A stretch of 64,000 bases of DNA, taken from NCBI GenBank assembly GCA_943370595.1, contig CALRRO020000015.1:1-64000 (forward strand), written 5' to 3'. Below the pieces are notes generated by a model. That model saw nothing but the letters and a program-made list of their open reading frames with translations. It was not told where the DNA came from and ran no database searches. Position 1 is the first letter of the stretch. Each line of letters opens with the position of its first letter. Source of the DNA: Piscinibacter sp943370595. Lineage in GTDB: Bacteria; Pseudomonadota; Gammaproteobacteria; Burkholderiales; Burkholderiaceae_C. The position numbers were made by a program, and so were the translations under genes. Shown one piece after another: positions 26,108-35,212 of this stretch.

Positions 26108-26575
26108 ATGGTCACCCTGAACGTGAACGGCAAGACGAAGACCGTCGACGCCGAAGCCGACACCCCGCTGCTGTGGGTGCTGCGCGAGAACCTCAACATG
26201 ACCGGCACCAAGTTCGGCTGCGGCATGGCGCTGTGCGGCGCCTGCACCGTGCACCTCGACGGCCAGCCGGTGCGCTCGTGCTCGACGCCGGTGTCGGCGG
26301 CCGCCGGCAAAAAGATCACCACCATCGAAGGCGTGGGCGACACCCGCACCGGCAAGGCCGTTCAGGCCGCCTGGGCGAAGATCGACGTGCCGCAGTGCGG
26401 CTACTGCCAGTCGGGCCAGATCATGAGCGCGTGTGCGCTGCTGGCGCAGAAGAAGTCGCCCAGCGACGCCGAGATCGACGGTGCGATGAGCGGCAACATC
26501 TGCCGCTGCGGCACCTACAACCAGATCCGCGCGGCCATCAAGGACGCCTCGGTCACGCTGGTGAAGGGGGCCTGA
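26108..26575 (+). CDS. [2Fe-2S] subunit of a molybdenum hydroxylase (IorA-like)
   Basis: A 155-residue small subunit of the xanthine-oxidase family. The plant-type cluster motif FGCGMALCGACTVHLDG is followed by the second cluster motif CGYCQSGQIMSAC and GNICRCGTY. It passes electrons from the molybdenum subunit encoded 2 bp downstream. An in-frame ATG at 26093 would add five residues; neither start has a strong ribosome site. The best-known relatives are isoquinoline 1-oxidoreductase and periplasmic aldehyde oxidoreductases; the substrate cannot be read from sequence. Confidence 0.92.
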   Translation: MVTLNVNGKTKTVDAEADTPLLWVLRENLNMTGTKFGCGMALCGACTVHLDGQPVRSCSTPVSAAAGKKITTIEGVGDTRTGKAVQAAWAKIDVPQCGYCQSGQIMSACALLAQKKSPSDAEIDGAMSGNICRCGTYNQIRAAIKDASVTLVKGA

Positions 26576-26577
26576 GC

Positions 26578-28719
26578 ATGGACACGCTGCAAACCACCCG
26601 CCGCGGCTTCCTGAAGAGCGGCACCGGCGCCGCGCTGTCCATCGGCTTCGCGCTGCCGCTGGCCGGCGGCCGGCTCGAGGCGGCTATGCCGGCGGTGTTC
26701 GCGCCGAACGCCTGGCTGCGCATCACGGCGGACGGCACGGTGACCGTCGTCTGCGGTTCGGCCGAGATGGGCCAGGGCGTGTTGACCGCCATCCCGATGC
26801 TGGTCGCCGAGGAACTCGACGCCGACTGGAAGAAGGTGCGCGTCGAGCAGTCACCGGTCGACAAGGCCTACGACAACCCGATGTTCGGCATGCAGGCCAC
26901 GGGCGGCAGCACCACGGTGCGTGCGCACTGGGAGCCGCTGCGCAAGGCTGGTGCGGCGGCGCGCGAGATGCTCGTGGCCGCCGCTGCCGCGCAGTGGAAG
27001 GTGCCCGCCAGCGACTGCCGCACCGAGGCTAGCCAGGTGATCCACACCAGCGGGAAGAAGCTGGCCTACGGCGCCCTGGTGCCTGCCGCGACGAAGCTGG
27101 CGGTGCCCGCCGAGCCGAAGCTGAAGGATCCGAAGGATTTCCGCATCCTCGGCAAGCGCACCAACCGGCTGGACACGCCGGGCAAGATCAACGGCACCGC
27201 GAAGTTCGGCATCGACGCGCAGGTGCCGGGCATGATGGTGGCCGTGATGGCGCGGGCGCCGCAGCCCAATGCCAAGCCGGTGAAGGTCGACGACGCCGCG
27301 GCCAAGGCCATCAAGGGCGTGCGCCAGGTCATCACCATCCCGCACGGCGTGGCGGTGCTGGCCGACGGCTACTGGGCCGCCAAGAAGGGCCGCGACGCGC
27401 TGAAGATCGACTGGGACCTGGGCGCAGCAAAGGACCTGTCCACCGCCAGCGCGATGTCGCTGCTCGCGCAAGGCGCCGGCAACGCCGACGCGATCGCGCT
27501 CGATGCGGGCAACGTCAAGGACGCCGCCGCCACCAGCGCCAGGGCCGTCGACGCCACCTACGAGGCGCCCTACCTTGCGCACGCCTGCATGGAGCCGCTG
27601 AACTGCACCGCCTGGGTGAAGGGCGACACGGTGGAGATCTGGGCCGGCACGCAGAGCCAGGGCCCGAACCAGGGCATCCTCAGCCAGGTGGCCTCGGTGA
27701 CGCCGGCCAAGGTGAAGGTCAACACGCTGCTGCTCGGCGGCGGCTTCGGCCGGCGCTTCGCCCCGGACTTCACGATCGACGCGACGCTGTTGTCGAAGAT
27801 CTCCGGCAAGCCGGTCAAGCTGATCTACAGCCGCGAGGACGACATGGCCGCCGGCTTCTACCGCCCGGCGGCGGTGGCGAAGTTCGAGGCCGCGCTCGAC
27901 GACAAGGGCCAGCCGACCATGCTGAGGTGCGGCGTCGGCTCGCCGTCGATCATGGCTGCGTCGGGCTTCATGAAGATCCCGGACAACGGCGTCGACACCT
28001 TCGCGATGGAAGGCATCGCCGACCACCCCTACGACATCGCCAACCAACGCCTGGCCTACGGCCGCCAGGAGCCGGGGCCGCAGGTGTGGTTCTGGCGTTC
28101 GGTGGGCCACTCGCAGAACATCTTCTTCATCGAAAGCTTCATCGACGAGCTGGCCGCCGCCGCCAAGGCCGACCCGTTCGAGTACCGCCGCGCACTGCTC
28201 TCCAAGCAGCCGCGCTACAAGGGCGTGCTCGAGCTGGCCGCGCAGAAGGCCGGCTGGGGCTCTGCGCTGCCGGCTGGCGTGTTCCGCGGCATCGCGGTGG
28301 CGCAGAGCTTCGGCAGCTACGTGGCCGAGGTGGTCGAGGTCTCGTTGGCCGCCGACGGCACGCCGAAGGTGCACCGCGTCGTCGCTGCGGTGGACTGCGG
28401 CATGACGGTCAACCCGCAGACCATCGAGCGGCAGATCGAGGGCGGCATCGTCTACGGTCTGTCGGCGGCGCTGTACGGCCGCATCGACTTCAAGGACGGC
28501 CGCGTGCAGCAGGGCAACTTCCACGACTACCCGGTGCTGCGCATGACCGAGATGCCCAAGGTCGAGGTGCACATCGTGGCCAGCAGCGAGAAGCCCGGCG
28601 GCATCGGCGAGCCCGGCACGCCACCGATCGCACCGGCAGTGGCCAACGCGATCTTCGCGGCGACCGGCAAGCGACTGCGCAGCCTGCCGTTCGACACCGC
28701 GCAGCTGAAGAAGGCCTGA
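26578..28719 (+). CDS. Molybdopterin-binding subunit of a molybdenum hydroxylase (IorB-like)
   Basis: A 713-residue catalytic subunit. The N terminus carries a Tat signal (TRRGFLKSG followed by a hydrophobic stretch), which predicts folded export to the periplasm with the small subunit. Cofactor-binding phrases include GSAEMGQGVLT, GTQSQGPNQGI, LLGGGFGRRF and the C-terminal GGIGEPGTPPIAPA, which holds the catalytic glutamate region. Its start lies just after the iorA-like stop (TGAGCATG). No cytochrome subunit or molybdenum-cofactor insertion chaperone is encoded next to it. Confidence 0.92.
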   Translation: MDTLQTTRRGFLKSGTGAALSIGFALPLAGGRLEAAMPAVFAPNAWLRITADGTVTVVCGSAEMGQGVLTAIPMLVAEELDADWKKVRVEQSPVDKAYDNPMFGMQATGGSTTVRAHWEPLRKAGAAAREMLVAAAAAQWKVPASDCRTEASQVIHTSGKKLAYGALVPAATKLAVPAEPKLKDPKDFRILGKRTNRLDTPGKINGTAKFGIDAQVPGMMVAVMARAPQPNAKPVKVDDAAAKAIKGVRQVITIPHGVAVLADGYWAAKKGRDALKIDWDLGAAKDLSTASAMSLLAQGAGNADAIALDAGNVKDAAATSARAVDATYEAPYLAHACMEPLNCTAWVKGDTVEIWAGTQSQGPNQGILSQVASVTPAKVKVNTLLLGGGFGRRFAPDFTIDATLLSKISGKPVKLIYSREDDMAAGFYRPAAVAKFEAALDDKGQPTMLRCGVGSPSIMAASGFMKIPDNGVDTFAMEGIADHPYDIANQRLAYGRQEPGPQVWFWRSVGHSQNIFFIESFIDELAAAAKADPFEYRRALLSKQPRYKGVLELAAQKAGWGSALPAGVFRGIAVAQSFGSYVAEVVEVSLAADGTPKVHRVVAAVDCGMTVNPQTIERQIEGGIVYGLSAALYGRIDFKDGRVQQGNFHDYPVLRMTEMPKVEVHIVASSEKPGGIGEPGTPPIAPAVANAIFAATGKRLRSLPFDTAQLKKA

Positions 28720-28775
28720 GGGCGATCTGCCTGGCTGCTGCTCGGGCGCGGATCGCTCCGTGCCCGGCGCAGCCC

Positions 28776-29762
28776 CTAGCGCAGCGGCAGCACCTGCGGG
28801 TTGACCGGCGTCGGCGGCGCAGCGCCGGTCAGCGCGGCGATCAGGTTGTCGACCGCGAGGTCGGCCATCGCGCGCCGCGTCGCCACGGTCGCGCTCGCGA
28901 TGTGCGGTGTCAACACGACATTGGGCACGGTCAGCAGGTCGGGGTGGACCTTCGGTTCGCCCTCGAAAACGTCGAGCGCCGCCGCGGCGATGGTCTTCGC
29001 ACGCAGCGCCGCGGCCAGCGCGGCATCGTCGACCACGCCGCCGCGCGCGACGTTGGTCAGTGTCGCGCTCGGCTTCATCTGCGCCAGCTCCGCCGCGCCG
29101 ATCGTGTGGTGGCTCGCCGCCGAGTACGGCACCACGAGCACGAGGTGGTCGGACTCGCGCAGCAGTTCCTCCTTGCTCACGTAGCGGGCACCGAGCGGCG
29201 CCTCCTGCTCGGGCGCGAGGCGGCTGCGGTTGTGATAAATCACCTTCATCCCGAAGCCGAGCGCGCCGCGCCTGGCGATCGCCTGGCCGATGCGGCCCAT
29301 GCCGAGGATGCCCAGCGTGGCGCCGTGCACGTCGCTGCCGTTGAACATGTCGTAGGCCCAGCGCGTCCACTCGCCACGGCGCAGAAAGTGTTCGCTCTCG
29401 GCCATGCGCCGCGCGGCGGACATCATCAGCGCGAAGCCGAAGTCGGCGGTGGTCTCGGTCAGCACGTCTGGCGTGTTGGTGGCCAGCACGCCACGCGCGT
29501 TGCAGGCGTCGACGTCGATGTTGTTGTAGCCCACCGCCATGTTGCACACCGCGCGCAGCTGCGGGTTGGCGTCCAGCACCTCGGCGTCGATGCGCTCACT
29601 GCCGGTGATGAAGGCGCCGGCCTTGCCCTGCAGCTTCTCGATCAGCTCGGGCTTGGTGAAGATGCGGTCGGCCGGGTTGTCCTCGACGTCGAAATGCACG
29701 CGCAGGCGGTCGACGATGTCGGGGAAAACGGCACGGGCCACCAGGACGGAAGGTCGGGTCAT
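28776..29762 (-). CDS. D-isomer 2-hydroxyacid dehydrogenase (glyoxylate/hydroxypyruvate reductase type)
   Basis: A 328-residue NAD(P)-dependent dehydrogenase. The dinucleotide motif is GILGMGRIGQAIARRG. The catalytic Arg lies in NVARGGVVDD, Glu in FEGEPKVHPDLL and His in LTPHIASAT. The fold and motifs match GhrB/D-glycerate dehydrogenase, which reduces glyoxylate and hydroxypyruvate. The start at MTRPSVLVA is 26 bp after the antiporter gene, so it is probably the last gene of that operon. It is convergent with the iorB-like gene. Confidence 0.88.
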   Translation of the reverse strand: MTRPSVLVARAVFPDIVDRLRVHFDVEDNPADRIFTKPELIEKLQGKAGAFITGSERIDAEVLDANPQLRAVCNMAVGYNNIDVDACNARGVLATNTPDVLTETTADFGFALMMSAARRMAESEHFLRRGEWTRWAYDMFNGSDVHGATLGILGMGRIGQAIARRGALGFGMKVIYHNRSRLAPEQEAPLGARYVSKEELLRESDHLVLVVPYSAASHHTIGAAELAQMKPSATLTNVARGGVVDDAALAAALRAKTIAAAALDVFEGEPKVHPDLLTVPNVVLTPHIASATVATRRAMADLAVDNLIAALTGAAPPTPVNPQVLPLR

Positions 29763-29788
29763 GTCGAAGCTTTCGATGAGCGGAACGT

Positions 29789-31195
29789 TCAGCGGAACCA
29801 GATGAAGGTCATCACCGCGAACAGCGGCAGCAGGATCGCACCCGACCACGCCATGTAGCCGAAGAAGCTGGGCATGCGGATGCCGCGGTCCTCGGCGATC
29901 GCCTTCACCATGAAGTTCGGGGCGTTGCCGATGTAGGTGTTGGCGCCCATGAACACCGAGCCGGCGGACACCGCGGCGAGCGTGGAGGCGAGCGTGGTCA
30001 TCAACACCTGCGGGTCGCCGCCGGCGAGGTTGAAGAACACCAGGTAGGTCGGCGCGTTGTCGAGGAAGGAACTGAGCACGCCGCTGAACCAGAAGTAGGC
30101 CCAGGGCAGCGGCTGGCCGTCGTCGCCGGTGACGGCCCGCGTGACCGCCGCGAAGGCGCCCGCCTCGCCGGCCTTGAGCATCGCCAGCACCGGGATCATG
30201 GTCAGGAAGATGCCGATGAACAGCTTGGCGACCTCCTGCATCGGCGCCCACGAGAACTGATTGGCATCGCGCACGCCCTTCGGCGTGATCGCCAGCGAGA
30301 CCAGCGTCACGACGATCAGCCCGGCATCGCGCACCAGTTGCTGAAGCTCCACCGGCGTGCCGAAGACGTCGAAGGACACACCCGGCTTCCAGGTGCCGCT
30401 GAGCAGCACCAGCGCAACGACCGCCGCCAGCGGCAGCAGGTTGATGCCACCGTCGATGCCCAGCCGCGGCGTGTCGGGCGTCGGGTCCTGCGGCATCACG
30501 CCTTCCTTGCGGTACCAGTAGCTGTCGATCGCGAAGAACAGCACCAGCAGCGTGCCGACCAGGAACAGCGTCTCGGGGAAGATGTGCTTGATCGTCCAGA
30601 AGAAGTCGACGCCCTTGAGGAAGCCGAGGAACAGCGGCGGGTCGCCCAGCGGCGTCAACGACCCGCCGGCATTGCTGACGATGAAGATGAAGAACACCAC
30701 AACGTGCACCACGTGCTTGCGGTTGTCGTTGGCGCGGATCAGCGGGCGGATCAGCAGCATCGACGCGCCGGTCGTGCCCATCAGGCTGGCCAGCACCGCG
30801 CCGATCGCCATCAGCATGGTGTTGAGCACCGGGCTGCCGTGCAGGTTGCCGCGCACGTAGATGCCGCCGGCGGCGGTGAACAGTGCGGTGAGCAGGATGA
30901 TGAACGGGAGGTACTCGGCCACCAGCGCATGGACCAGCGCACTGCCCGCGGCGCCAGCGCCGAAGAGCGCCGCGTAGGGCAGCATGAAGGCCAGCGCCCA
31001 GCCCAGCGCGATCTTGCCGTAGTGGTGGTGCCAGATCTTCACGGCCACCAGCGGCATGATCGCAATCGACAGCAGCATGCCGGCGAACGGGATGGCCCAC
31101 CAGGCGGCCAGCGCGGCACCATCGACCTCGGCGGCCGACGCCGCACCGCTGGCCAGCATCAGGACTGCCGGCAACCCCCAGCGCAGCGTGCTCAT
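29789..31195 (-). CDS. NhaD-like sodium:proton antiporter / citrate-transporter-family protein
   Basis: A 468-residue inner-membrane protein with an N-terminal signal-like segment (ending GAASA) and 11 or more hydrophobic helices. Family phrases include GTTGASMLLIRPLIRAN, VSNAGGSLTPLGDPPLFLGF and NAPTYLVFFNLAGG, typical of the ion-transporter (ArsB/NhaD) superfamily. The start overlaps the nitroreductase stop (ATGA). The transported ion is inferred from the family only. Confidence 0.85.
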   Translation of the reverse strand: MSTLRWGLPAVLMLASGAASAAEVDGAALAAWWAIPFAGMLLSIAIMPLVAVKIWHHHYGKIALGWALAFMLPYAALFGAGAAGSALVHALVAEYLPFIILLTALFTAAGGIYVRGNLHGSPVLNTMLMAIGAVLASLMGTTGASMLLIRPLIRANDNRKHVVHVVVFFIFIVSNAGGSLTPLGDPPLFLGFLKGVDFFWTIKHIFPETLFLVGTLLVLFFAIDSYWYRKEGVMPQDPTPDTPRLGIDGGINLLPLAAVVALVLLSGTWKPGVSFDVFGTPVELQQLVRDAGLIVVTLVSLAITPKGVRDANQFSWAPMQEVAKLFIGIFLTMIPVLAMLKAGEAGAFAAVTRAVTGDDGQPLPWAYFWFSGVLSSFLDNAPTYLVFFNLAGGDPQVLMTTLASTLAAVSAGSVFMGANTYIGNAPNFMVKAIAEDRGIRMPSFFGYMAWSGAILLPLFAVMTFIWFR

Positions 31196-31893
31196 TCGTG
31201 GAACCTCGTGAAGCCGCCGACCGGCTCGCGCTCGGTCACCAGCGTGTTCTCGACCGCCGCCGGGTCGGCGTGGCCGAGCGACATGCCGCACACCACCATC
31301 TCGTCGGCGCCGAGGCCGAGCTGCTGGGCGATGATGCGGTGGAACTGGGTGAAGGCGGCCTGCGGGCAGGTGTCGAGCCCGCGGGCACGCGCCGCCACCA
31401 TGATGTTCTGCAGGAACATGCCGTAGTCCAGCCAGCTGCCCTGCTGCATCACGCGGTCGATGGTGAAGATCAGGCCGACCGGCGCGTCGAAGAAGTCGTA
31501 GTTGCGGCCATGTTGCGCATGCATGCGCGCCTTGTCGGTCTTGCCGATGCCCAGCAGCCCGTACAGGTCCCAGCCGACCTTGCGGCGGCGGTCGATGTAG
31601 GGCGACTGCCACTGCGTCGGGTAGTAGGCGTACTCCTCGCTGTGGGTGGCGCGCTCGGCCGGGTCGTCGAAGGCCGCCTTGATCGCGGCGCTGAGGCGCT
31701 GCTTCGTGTCGCCGGTCAGCACATGGACCTTCCACGGCTGCGTGTTGGTGCCCGAAGGCGCACGGGCCGCCACCTGCAGGATCTCGGTGATCGTCTCGCG
31801 CGGCACCGGGGTGGGCAGATACGCACGGATCGAGTGGCGCGAAGTGATGGCGTCGTCGACGGCGCGGGTGCTGTCGGGGGTGATGTCGCTCAT
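31192..31893 (-). CDS. Nitroreductase-family flavoprotein
   Basis: A 233-residue FMN-dependent oxidoreductase. The N-terminal SRHSIRAYLPTPVPRE and ARAPSGTNTQPWKVHVL are FMN-binding signatures, and the C-terminal VVCGMSLGHADPAAVENTL is typical of the nitrobenzoate reductase-like branch. It is linked to its neighbours by 4-bp ATGA overlaps on both sides. The physiological substrate is unknown. Confidence 0.9.
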   Translation of the reverse strand: MSDITPDSTRAVDDAITSRHSIRAYLPTPVPRETITEILQVAARAPSGTNTQPWKVHVLTGDTKQRLSAAIKAAFDDPAERATHSEEYAYYPTQWQSPYIDRRRKVGWDLYGLLGIGKTDKARMHAQHGRNYDFFDAPVGLIFTIDRVMQQGSWLDYGMFLQNIMVAARARGLDTCPQAAFTQFHRIIAQQLGLGADEMVVCGMSLGHADPAAVENTLVTEREPVGGFTRFHE

Positions 31894-32333
31894 GCGGAGG
31901 TGATCAAGGGTTGCAGGGCGGCGCGCAGGGCGTCGGGCAGTTCGACCGGTCGCCGCGTCTCGCGGTCGACATAGACATGGATGAAGTGGCCGGCTGCCGC
32001 GCTCTCGGGCGCGCCGGCGGCGAACAGGCCGACCTCGTAGCGCACCGAGCTGCGGCCCAGGTGCGCCACGCGCAGCCCGGCCTCGACCTGCTGCGGGAAG
32101 GCCAGCGAGGCGAAGTAGTTGCAGCGCGTCTCGATCACCAGGCCGATGGTCGTGCCGGCGTGGATGTCGAGCGCGCCGGCCTCGATGAGGTAACCGTTCA
32201 CTGCGGTGTCGAACCAGGCGTAGTAGATGACGTTGTTGACGTGGCCATAGGCGTCGTTGTCGGCCCAGCGGGTCTGGATCGGGCGAAAGTGGCGGTAGGC
32301 GCTGCGCGGCTCGGGATGCGGGCGGTGGCTCAT
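31890..32333 (-). CDS. 4HBT hotdog-fold acyl-CoA thioesterase
   Basis: A 147-residue hotdog protein of the YbgC/FadM type. The catalytic loop TRWADNDAYGHVNNVIYYAWF contains the expected Asp and HVNN. It probably hydrolyses acyl-CoAs in the cytosol. It lies between the deacetylase-like and nitroreductase genes with 4-bp overlaps to both. Confidence 0.88.
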   Translation of the reverse strand: MSHRPHPEPRSAYRHFRPIQTRWADNDAYGHVNNVIYYAWFDTAVNGYLIEAGALDIHAGTTIGLVIETRCNYFASLAFPQQVEAGLRVAHLGRSSVRYEVGLFAAGAPESAAAGHFIHVYVDRETRRPVELPDALRAALQPLITSA

Positions 32334-33295
32334 GGCGCCTCATTGTTCCATTGCTCACGCCGGTTCCATTGCTTCCAACTCGCCAGCGCCTCCCGCAGCG
32401 TGCGGTGCTGGATGGCTACCGTGGTGGCGATGTCGCGGCCATAACCGCCGGCCATGCTCACGGCCACCGGGATGCGTCGCTCGCAGCAGGCCGCGAAGAC
32501 ACGCCGGTCGCGCTCGGCCAGGCCCTCGGCGCTGAGCTTCAGGCGGCCGAGGCGGTCGGCCTCGTGCGGGTCGGCGCCGGCGAGGTAGAAGACGAGGCCG
32601 GGCATGGCGCCGCGCTGGCGCGCCCACAGTTCGTCGAGTGCCGCATCCAGCGCGGCCAGGTACGGCTCGTCGGTGCAGCCGTCGGGCAGTTCGACGTCGA
32701 GGTCGCTGGCTTCCTTGCGGAACGGGAAGTTCTTGGCGCCATGCATCGACAGCGTGAACACCGTCGGGTCGTCGCGGAAGATCGCCGCCGTGCCGTTGCC
32801 CTGGTGAACGTCGAGGTCGATCACCGCCACGCGCAGGCCACCCTCGGCGGTGGCGCGGCGGGCCCGGTGCCACTCGGCCTGCATCAGCCGCGCAGCCACC
32901 GCGGCGTCGTTGAACACGCAGTAGCCGCCACCCTTGTCGGCACTGGCATGGTGGGTGCCGCCGGCCAGGTTGGCGGCCACGCCTTCGGCCAGTGCCGCCC
33001 GCGCCGCGGCAATCGTGGCGCCGACCGAGCGCCGCGAGCGCTCCACCATGCGCTCGCTCCACGGGAAACCGATCTCGCGCTGCATCGCCGCGCTCAAGGT
33101 GCCATTGAAGACGGCGGCGATGTAGGACGGGTCGTGCGCCAGCGCCAGCTCGCCCTCGCTGGCCGGCTCGGACTCGCGCAGCCGGAACCCGGCCTCGCCC
33201 TCGATGCTCTCGCGCAGCAGCCGGTACTTCGGCATCGGGAAGCTGTGGCCCGGCGGCAAGGGCAGCACGAAATGGTCGGAGTGGAAGGCTTGCAT
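32330..33295 (-). CDS. Histone-deacetylase-like (AcuC/HdaH family) amidohydrolase
   Basis: A 321-residue zinc hydrolase. The tandem histidines are in GGTHHASADKGGGYCVFND, the zinc ligands in VIDLDVHQGNGTA and AGADPHEADRLG. All catalytic residues seem present, so it should deacetylate protein lysines or small acetylated amines. The start ATG at 33295 lies just before the conserved SDHF; a GTG at 33343 is in frame. It is the first gene of a 4-bp-overlap operon and divergent from phaP. Confidence 0.88.
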   Translation of the reverse strand: MQAFHSDHFVLPLPPGHSFPMPKYRLLRESIEGEAGFRLRESEPASEGELALAHDPSYIAAVFNGTLSAAMQREIGFPWSERMVERSRRSVGATIAAARAALAEGVAANLAGGTHHASADKGGGYCVFNDAAVAARLMQAEWHRARRATAEGGLRVAVIDLDVHQGNGTAAIFRDDPTVFTLSMHGAKNFPFRKEASDLDVELPDGCTDEPYLAALDAALDELWARQRGAMPGLVFYLAGADPHEADRLGRLKLSAEGLAERDRRVFAACCERRIPVAVSMAGGYGRDIATTVAIQHRTLREALASWKQWNRREQWNNEAP

Positions 33296-33374
33296 CGGGG
33301 CGGCGGCAGGGCCGGCGGATTCTGCCGCCAGCGCCTGTTTCACGCCCGCGCTAGAAAAACCACTCTAGGTTTGA

Positions 33375-33385
33375 TGCACTGCAGC
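33375..33385. promoter_or_regulatory. TGC-N3-GCA site upstream of the phaP promoter
   Basis: TGCACTGCAGC lies 10 bp upstream of the -35 box. Repressors of the PhaR family are known to bind TGC-rich, GCA-containing sites before phasin genes, and this matches that pattern. Assignment to PhaR is inference. Confidence 0.4.
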
Positions 33386-33394
33386 AAAAAGTGC

Positions 33395-33422
33395 TTGAAC
33401 TTGGTGCGCGCCGGCCTATACT
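33395..33422 (+). promoter_or_regulatory. Sigma-70-type promoter of phaP
   Basis: TTGAAC (33395-33400) and TATACT (33417-33422) are separated by 16 bp, close to consensus, about 66 bp before the phasin ATG. Confidence 0.7.
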
Positions 33423-33433
33423 TCGGTCCATGC

Positions 33434-33442
33434 TGCACCGCA
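33434..33442. promoter_or_regulatory. Second TGC-N3-GCA site over the phaP start region
   Basis: TGCACCGCA lies just downstream of the -10 box and repeats the half-site arrangement of 33375-33383. Binding here would block transcription initiation, as expected of an autoregulated phasin gene. Confidence 0.35.
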
Positions 33443-33487
33443 ACATGAATGCGGCAAACCAGTTCCACCCCCTCAATGGAGATCCAC

Positions 33488-34045
33488 ATGTCCTTCCTGA
33501 CCGCTGAACAAGTCATTGCCGCCAACAAGGCCAACGTCGAGACCCTGTTCGGTCTGACCAACAAGGCTTTCGAAGGCGTGGAGAAGCTCGTCGAGCTGAA
33601 CCTGCAAGTCGCCAAGGCCGCCCTGAGCGAAGCCGCCGACACCACCAAGGCCGCCATGTCGGTCAAGGACGCGCAAGAGCTGTTCGCGCTGCAGGCCGGC
33701 CTGCTGCAACCGGCCGCCGAGAAGGCCGCCGCCTACAGCCGCCATCTGTATGACATCGCCGCCTCGACCAACGCCGAAGTGAGCAAGGTCGCCGAGGAAA
33801 CCGCCGCCGACGCGCAGAAGAAGTTCATCGCCGTGGTCGACACCGCCGTCAAGAACGCCCCGGCCGGCACCGAGAACGCCGTGGCCCTGGTGAAGTCGGC
33901 CGTCGCGGCCGCCAACAACGCCTACGAGAGCGTGCACAAGGCCGCCAAGCAAGCCGCCGAAGTCGCCGAAGCGAACTTCCAGGCCGTGACCAGCACCGCC
34001 GTCAAGGCCACGCAAGCCGCCACCAAGGGCAAGCGCGCTGCCTGA
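33488..34045 (+). CDS. phaP: Phasin (PHA granule-associated protein)
   Basis: A 185-residue Ala/Lys/Glu-rich helical protein with the betaproteobacterial phasin N terminus (MSFLTAEQVIAANKANVE, LFGLTNKAFEGVEKLVELN). Phasins coat polyhydroxyalkanoate granules and control their number and size. AATGGAGAT lies 7 bp before the ATG. The gene stands alone with its own promoter and terminator, as usual for strongly expressed phasins. It implies that the host makes polyhydroxyalkanoates. Confidence 0.95.
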   Translation: MSFLTAEQVIAANKANVETLFGLTNKAFEGVEKLVELNLQVAKAALSEAADTTKAAMSVKDAQELFALQAGLLQPAAEKAAAYSRHLYDIAASTNAEVSKVAEETAADAQKKFIAVVDTAVKNAPAGTENAVALVKSAVAAANNAYESVHKAAKQAAEVAEANFQAVTSTAVKATQAATKGKRAA

Positions 34046-34193
34046 TCGACGGTTCACCCGCGAGGGTTCGGGTCTGCAAAGTTTTGTGGCCGACTTGAAC
34101 TAACCGGGGAGCGCGCCATCTACTGGAAGCCACGGGCCTCGGCTTGTGGTCTCCCTGAAAGGTTGTCTCCTCGGTACTTCCAGGTACCTTTGA

Positions 34194-34224
34194 AGGCCCG
34201 GCTCATGCCGGGCCTCTTCTTTTT
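34194..34224. terminator. Intrinsic terminator after phaP
   Basis: A perfect 9-bp stem (AGGCCCGGC / GCCGGGCCT, loop TCAT) is followed by CTTCTTTTT. It lies between phaP and the convergent patatin gene. Confidence 0.9.
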
Positions 34225-34253
34225 GGGGGCGCGGATCCCGGTTTCTCAGGTCC

Positions 34254-35201
34254 TCAGTGGCTCTTCGCCGCCACCTTCGCGCGCAGTTCCCCCAGCGCCA
34301 CCAGCGCCGCCTCCCGACCCGCCTGGATGACCCGCTTGCGCGCCGCGAAGTCCGCCCCCGAGACCCCCGGCAGCCGCGGCCGCAGCACCACGTCGGCATC
34401 GCGCAGCTCGAAGCCGTTGATGCTGCGCCCCATGATCGCGAAGGTCTGCAGCAGCATGCGCATCGGGTCGCCGGTGGCATTGCCTTCCGGTGCCGCCGAG
34501 ATGTCCACCGCGATGACCAGTTCGGCCCCCATCTGGCGGGCAAAGCGCACCGGCACCGGCGAGACCAGCCCGCCGTCCACGTACTCGCGGGTGCCGATGC
34601 GCACCGGCTGGAACACCGCCGGCACGGCGCTCGAGGCGCGCACCGCCACGCCGGGGTCGCCGCGCTGGAACAGGATGGGCGCGCCCGAGTCCAGGTCGGT
34701 AGCGACGATGCCCAAAGGCAAAACCATCTGCTCGATCGACTTGCCCGCGGTGTGCTGGCGGACGAAACGCGCCAGCGCTTCGCCGCGGATCAGGCCGCGG
34801 CCCGGGAAGGCCCAATCGGTGATCGCCGACTCGTCCATCGCATCGGCCAGCTGGATCAGCTCGGCCGACGTCTTGCCGGACGAATACAGCGCCGCCACCA
34901 GGCTGCCCGCCGAGGTGCCGACCACCAGGTCCGGCCGCAGGCCGCTCTCCTCCAGCGCCTGGATGACGCCGATGTGGGCGAAACCGCGGGCGGCGCCACC
35001 GCCGAGCGCCAGCCCGATGCGTGGCGGCTTCGGCGGCGGTGGAGCCACCGGCGGCGCCGCGGGCGGCGGTTCTGCCGGCGGCGGGGGTGGCGCGACGGGT
35101 GCGGTCTGGCAACCCGCCAGCGCCAGCCCGAGACTCGCCACGCCCCAGCCCAGCCAGGCGCGGCGGCGCGGATCCAGCCCGTCCTTATCTTCCTGAGGCA
35201 T
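34254..35201 (-). CDS. Patatin-like phospholipase, predicted lipoprotein
   Basis: A 315-residue protein. A lipobox (LALAGC, Cys about residue 35) and a Pro-rich tether (about 40-58) lead into a patatin domain with the oxyanion GGGAARGFAHIG, nucleophile GTSAGS and catalytic DGG in YVDGGLVSPVPV. It resembles the RssA/NTE-like esterases and should act at the envelope on lipids. ATG at 35201 is chosen over a TTG three codons upstream. It is divergent from the sulfur operon. Confidence 0.88.
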   Translation of the reverse strand: MPQEDKDGLDPRRRAWLGWGVASLGLALAGCQTAPVAPPPPPAEPPPAAPPVAPPPPKPPRIGLALGGGAARGFAHIGVIQALEESGLRPDLVVGTSAGSLVAALYSSGKTSAELIQLADAMDESAITDWAFPGRGLIRGEALARFVRQHTAGKSIEQMVLPLGIVATDLDSGAPILFQRGDPGVAVRASSAVPAVFQPVRIGTREYVDGGLVSPVPVRFARQMGAELVIAVDISAAPEGNATGDPMRMLLQTFAIMGRSINGFELRDADVVLRPRLPGVSGADFAARKRVIQAGREAALVALGELRAKVAAKSH

Positions 35202-35212
35202 AAACAACAAAC

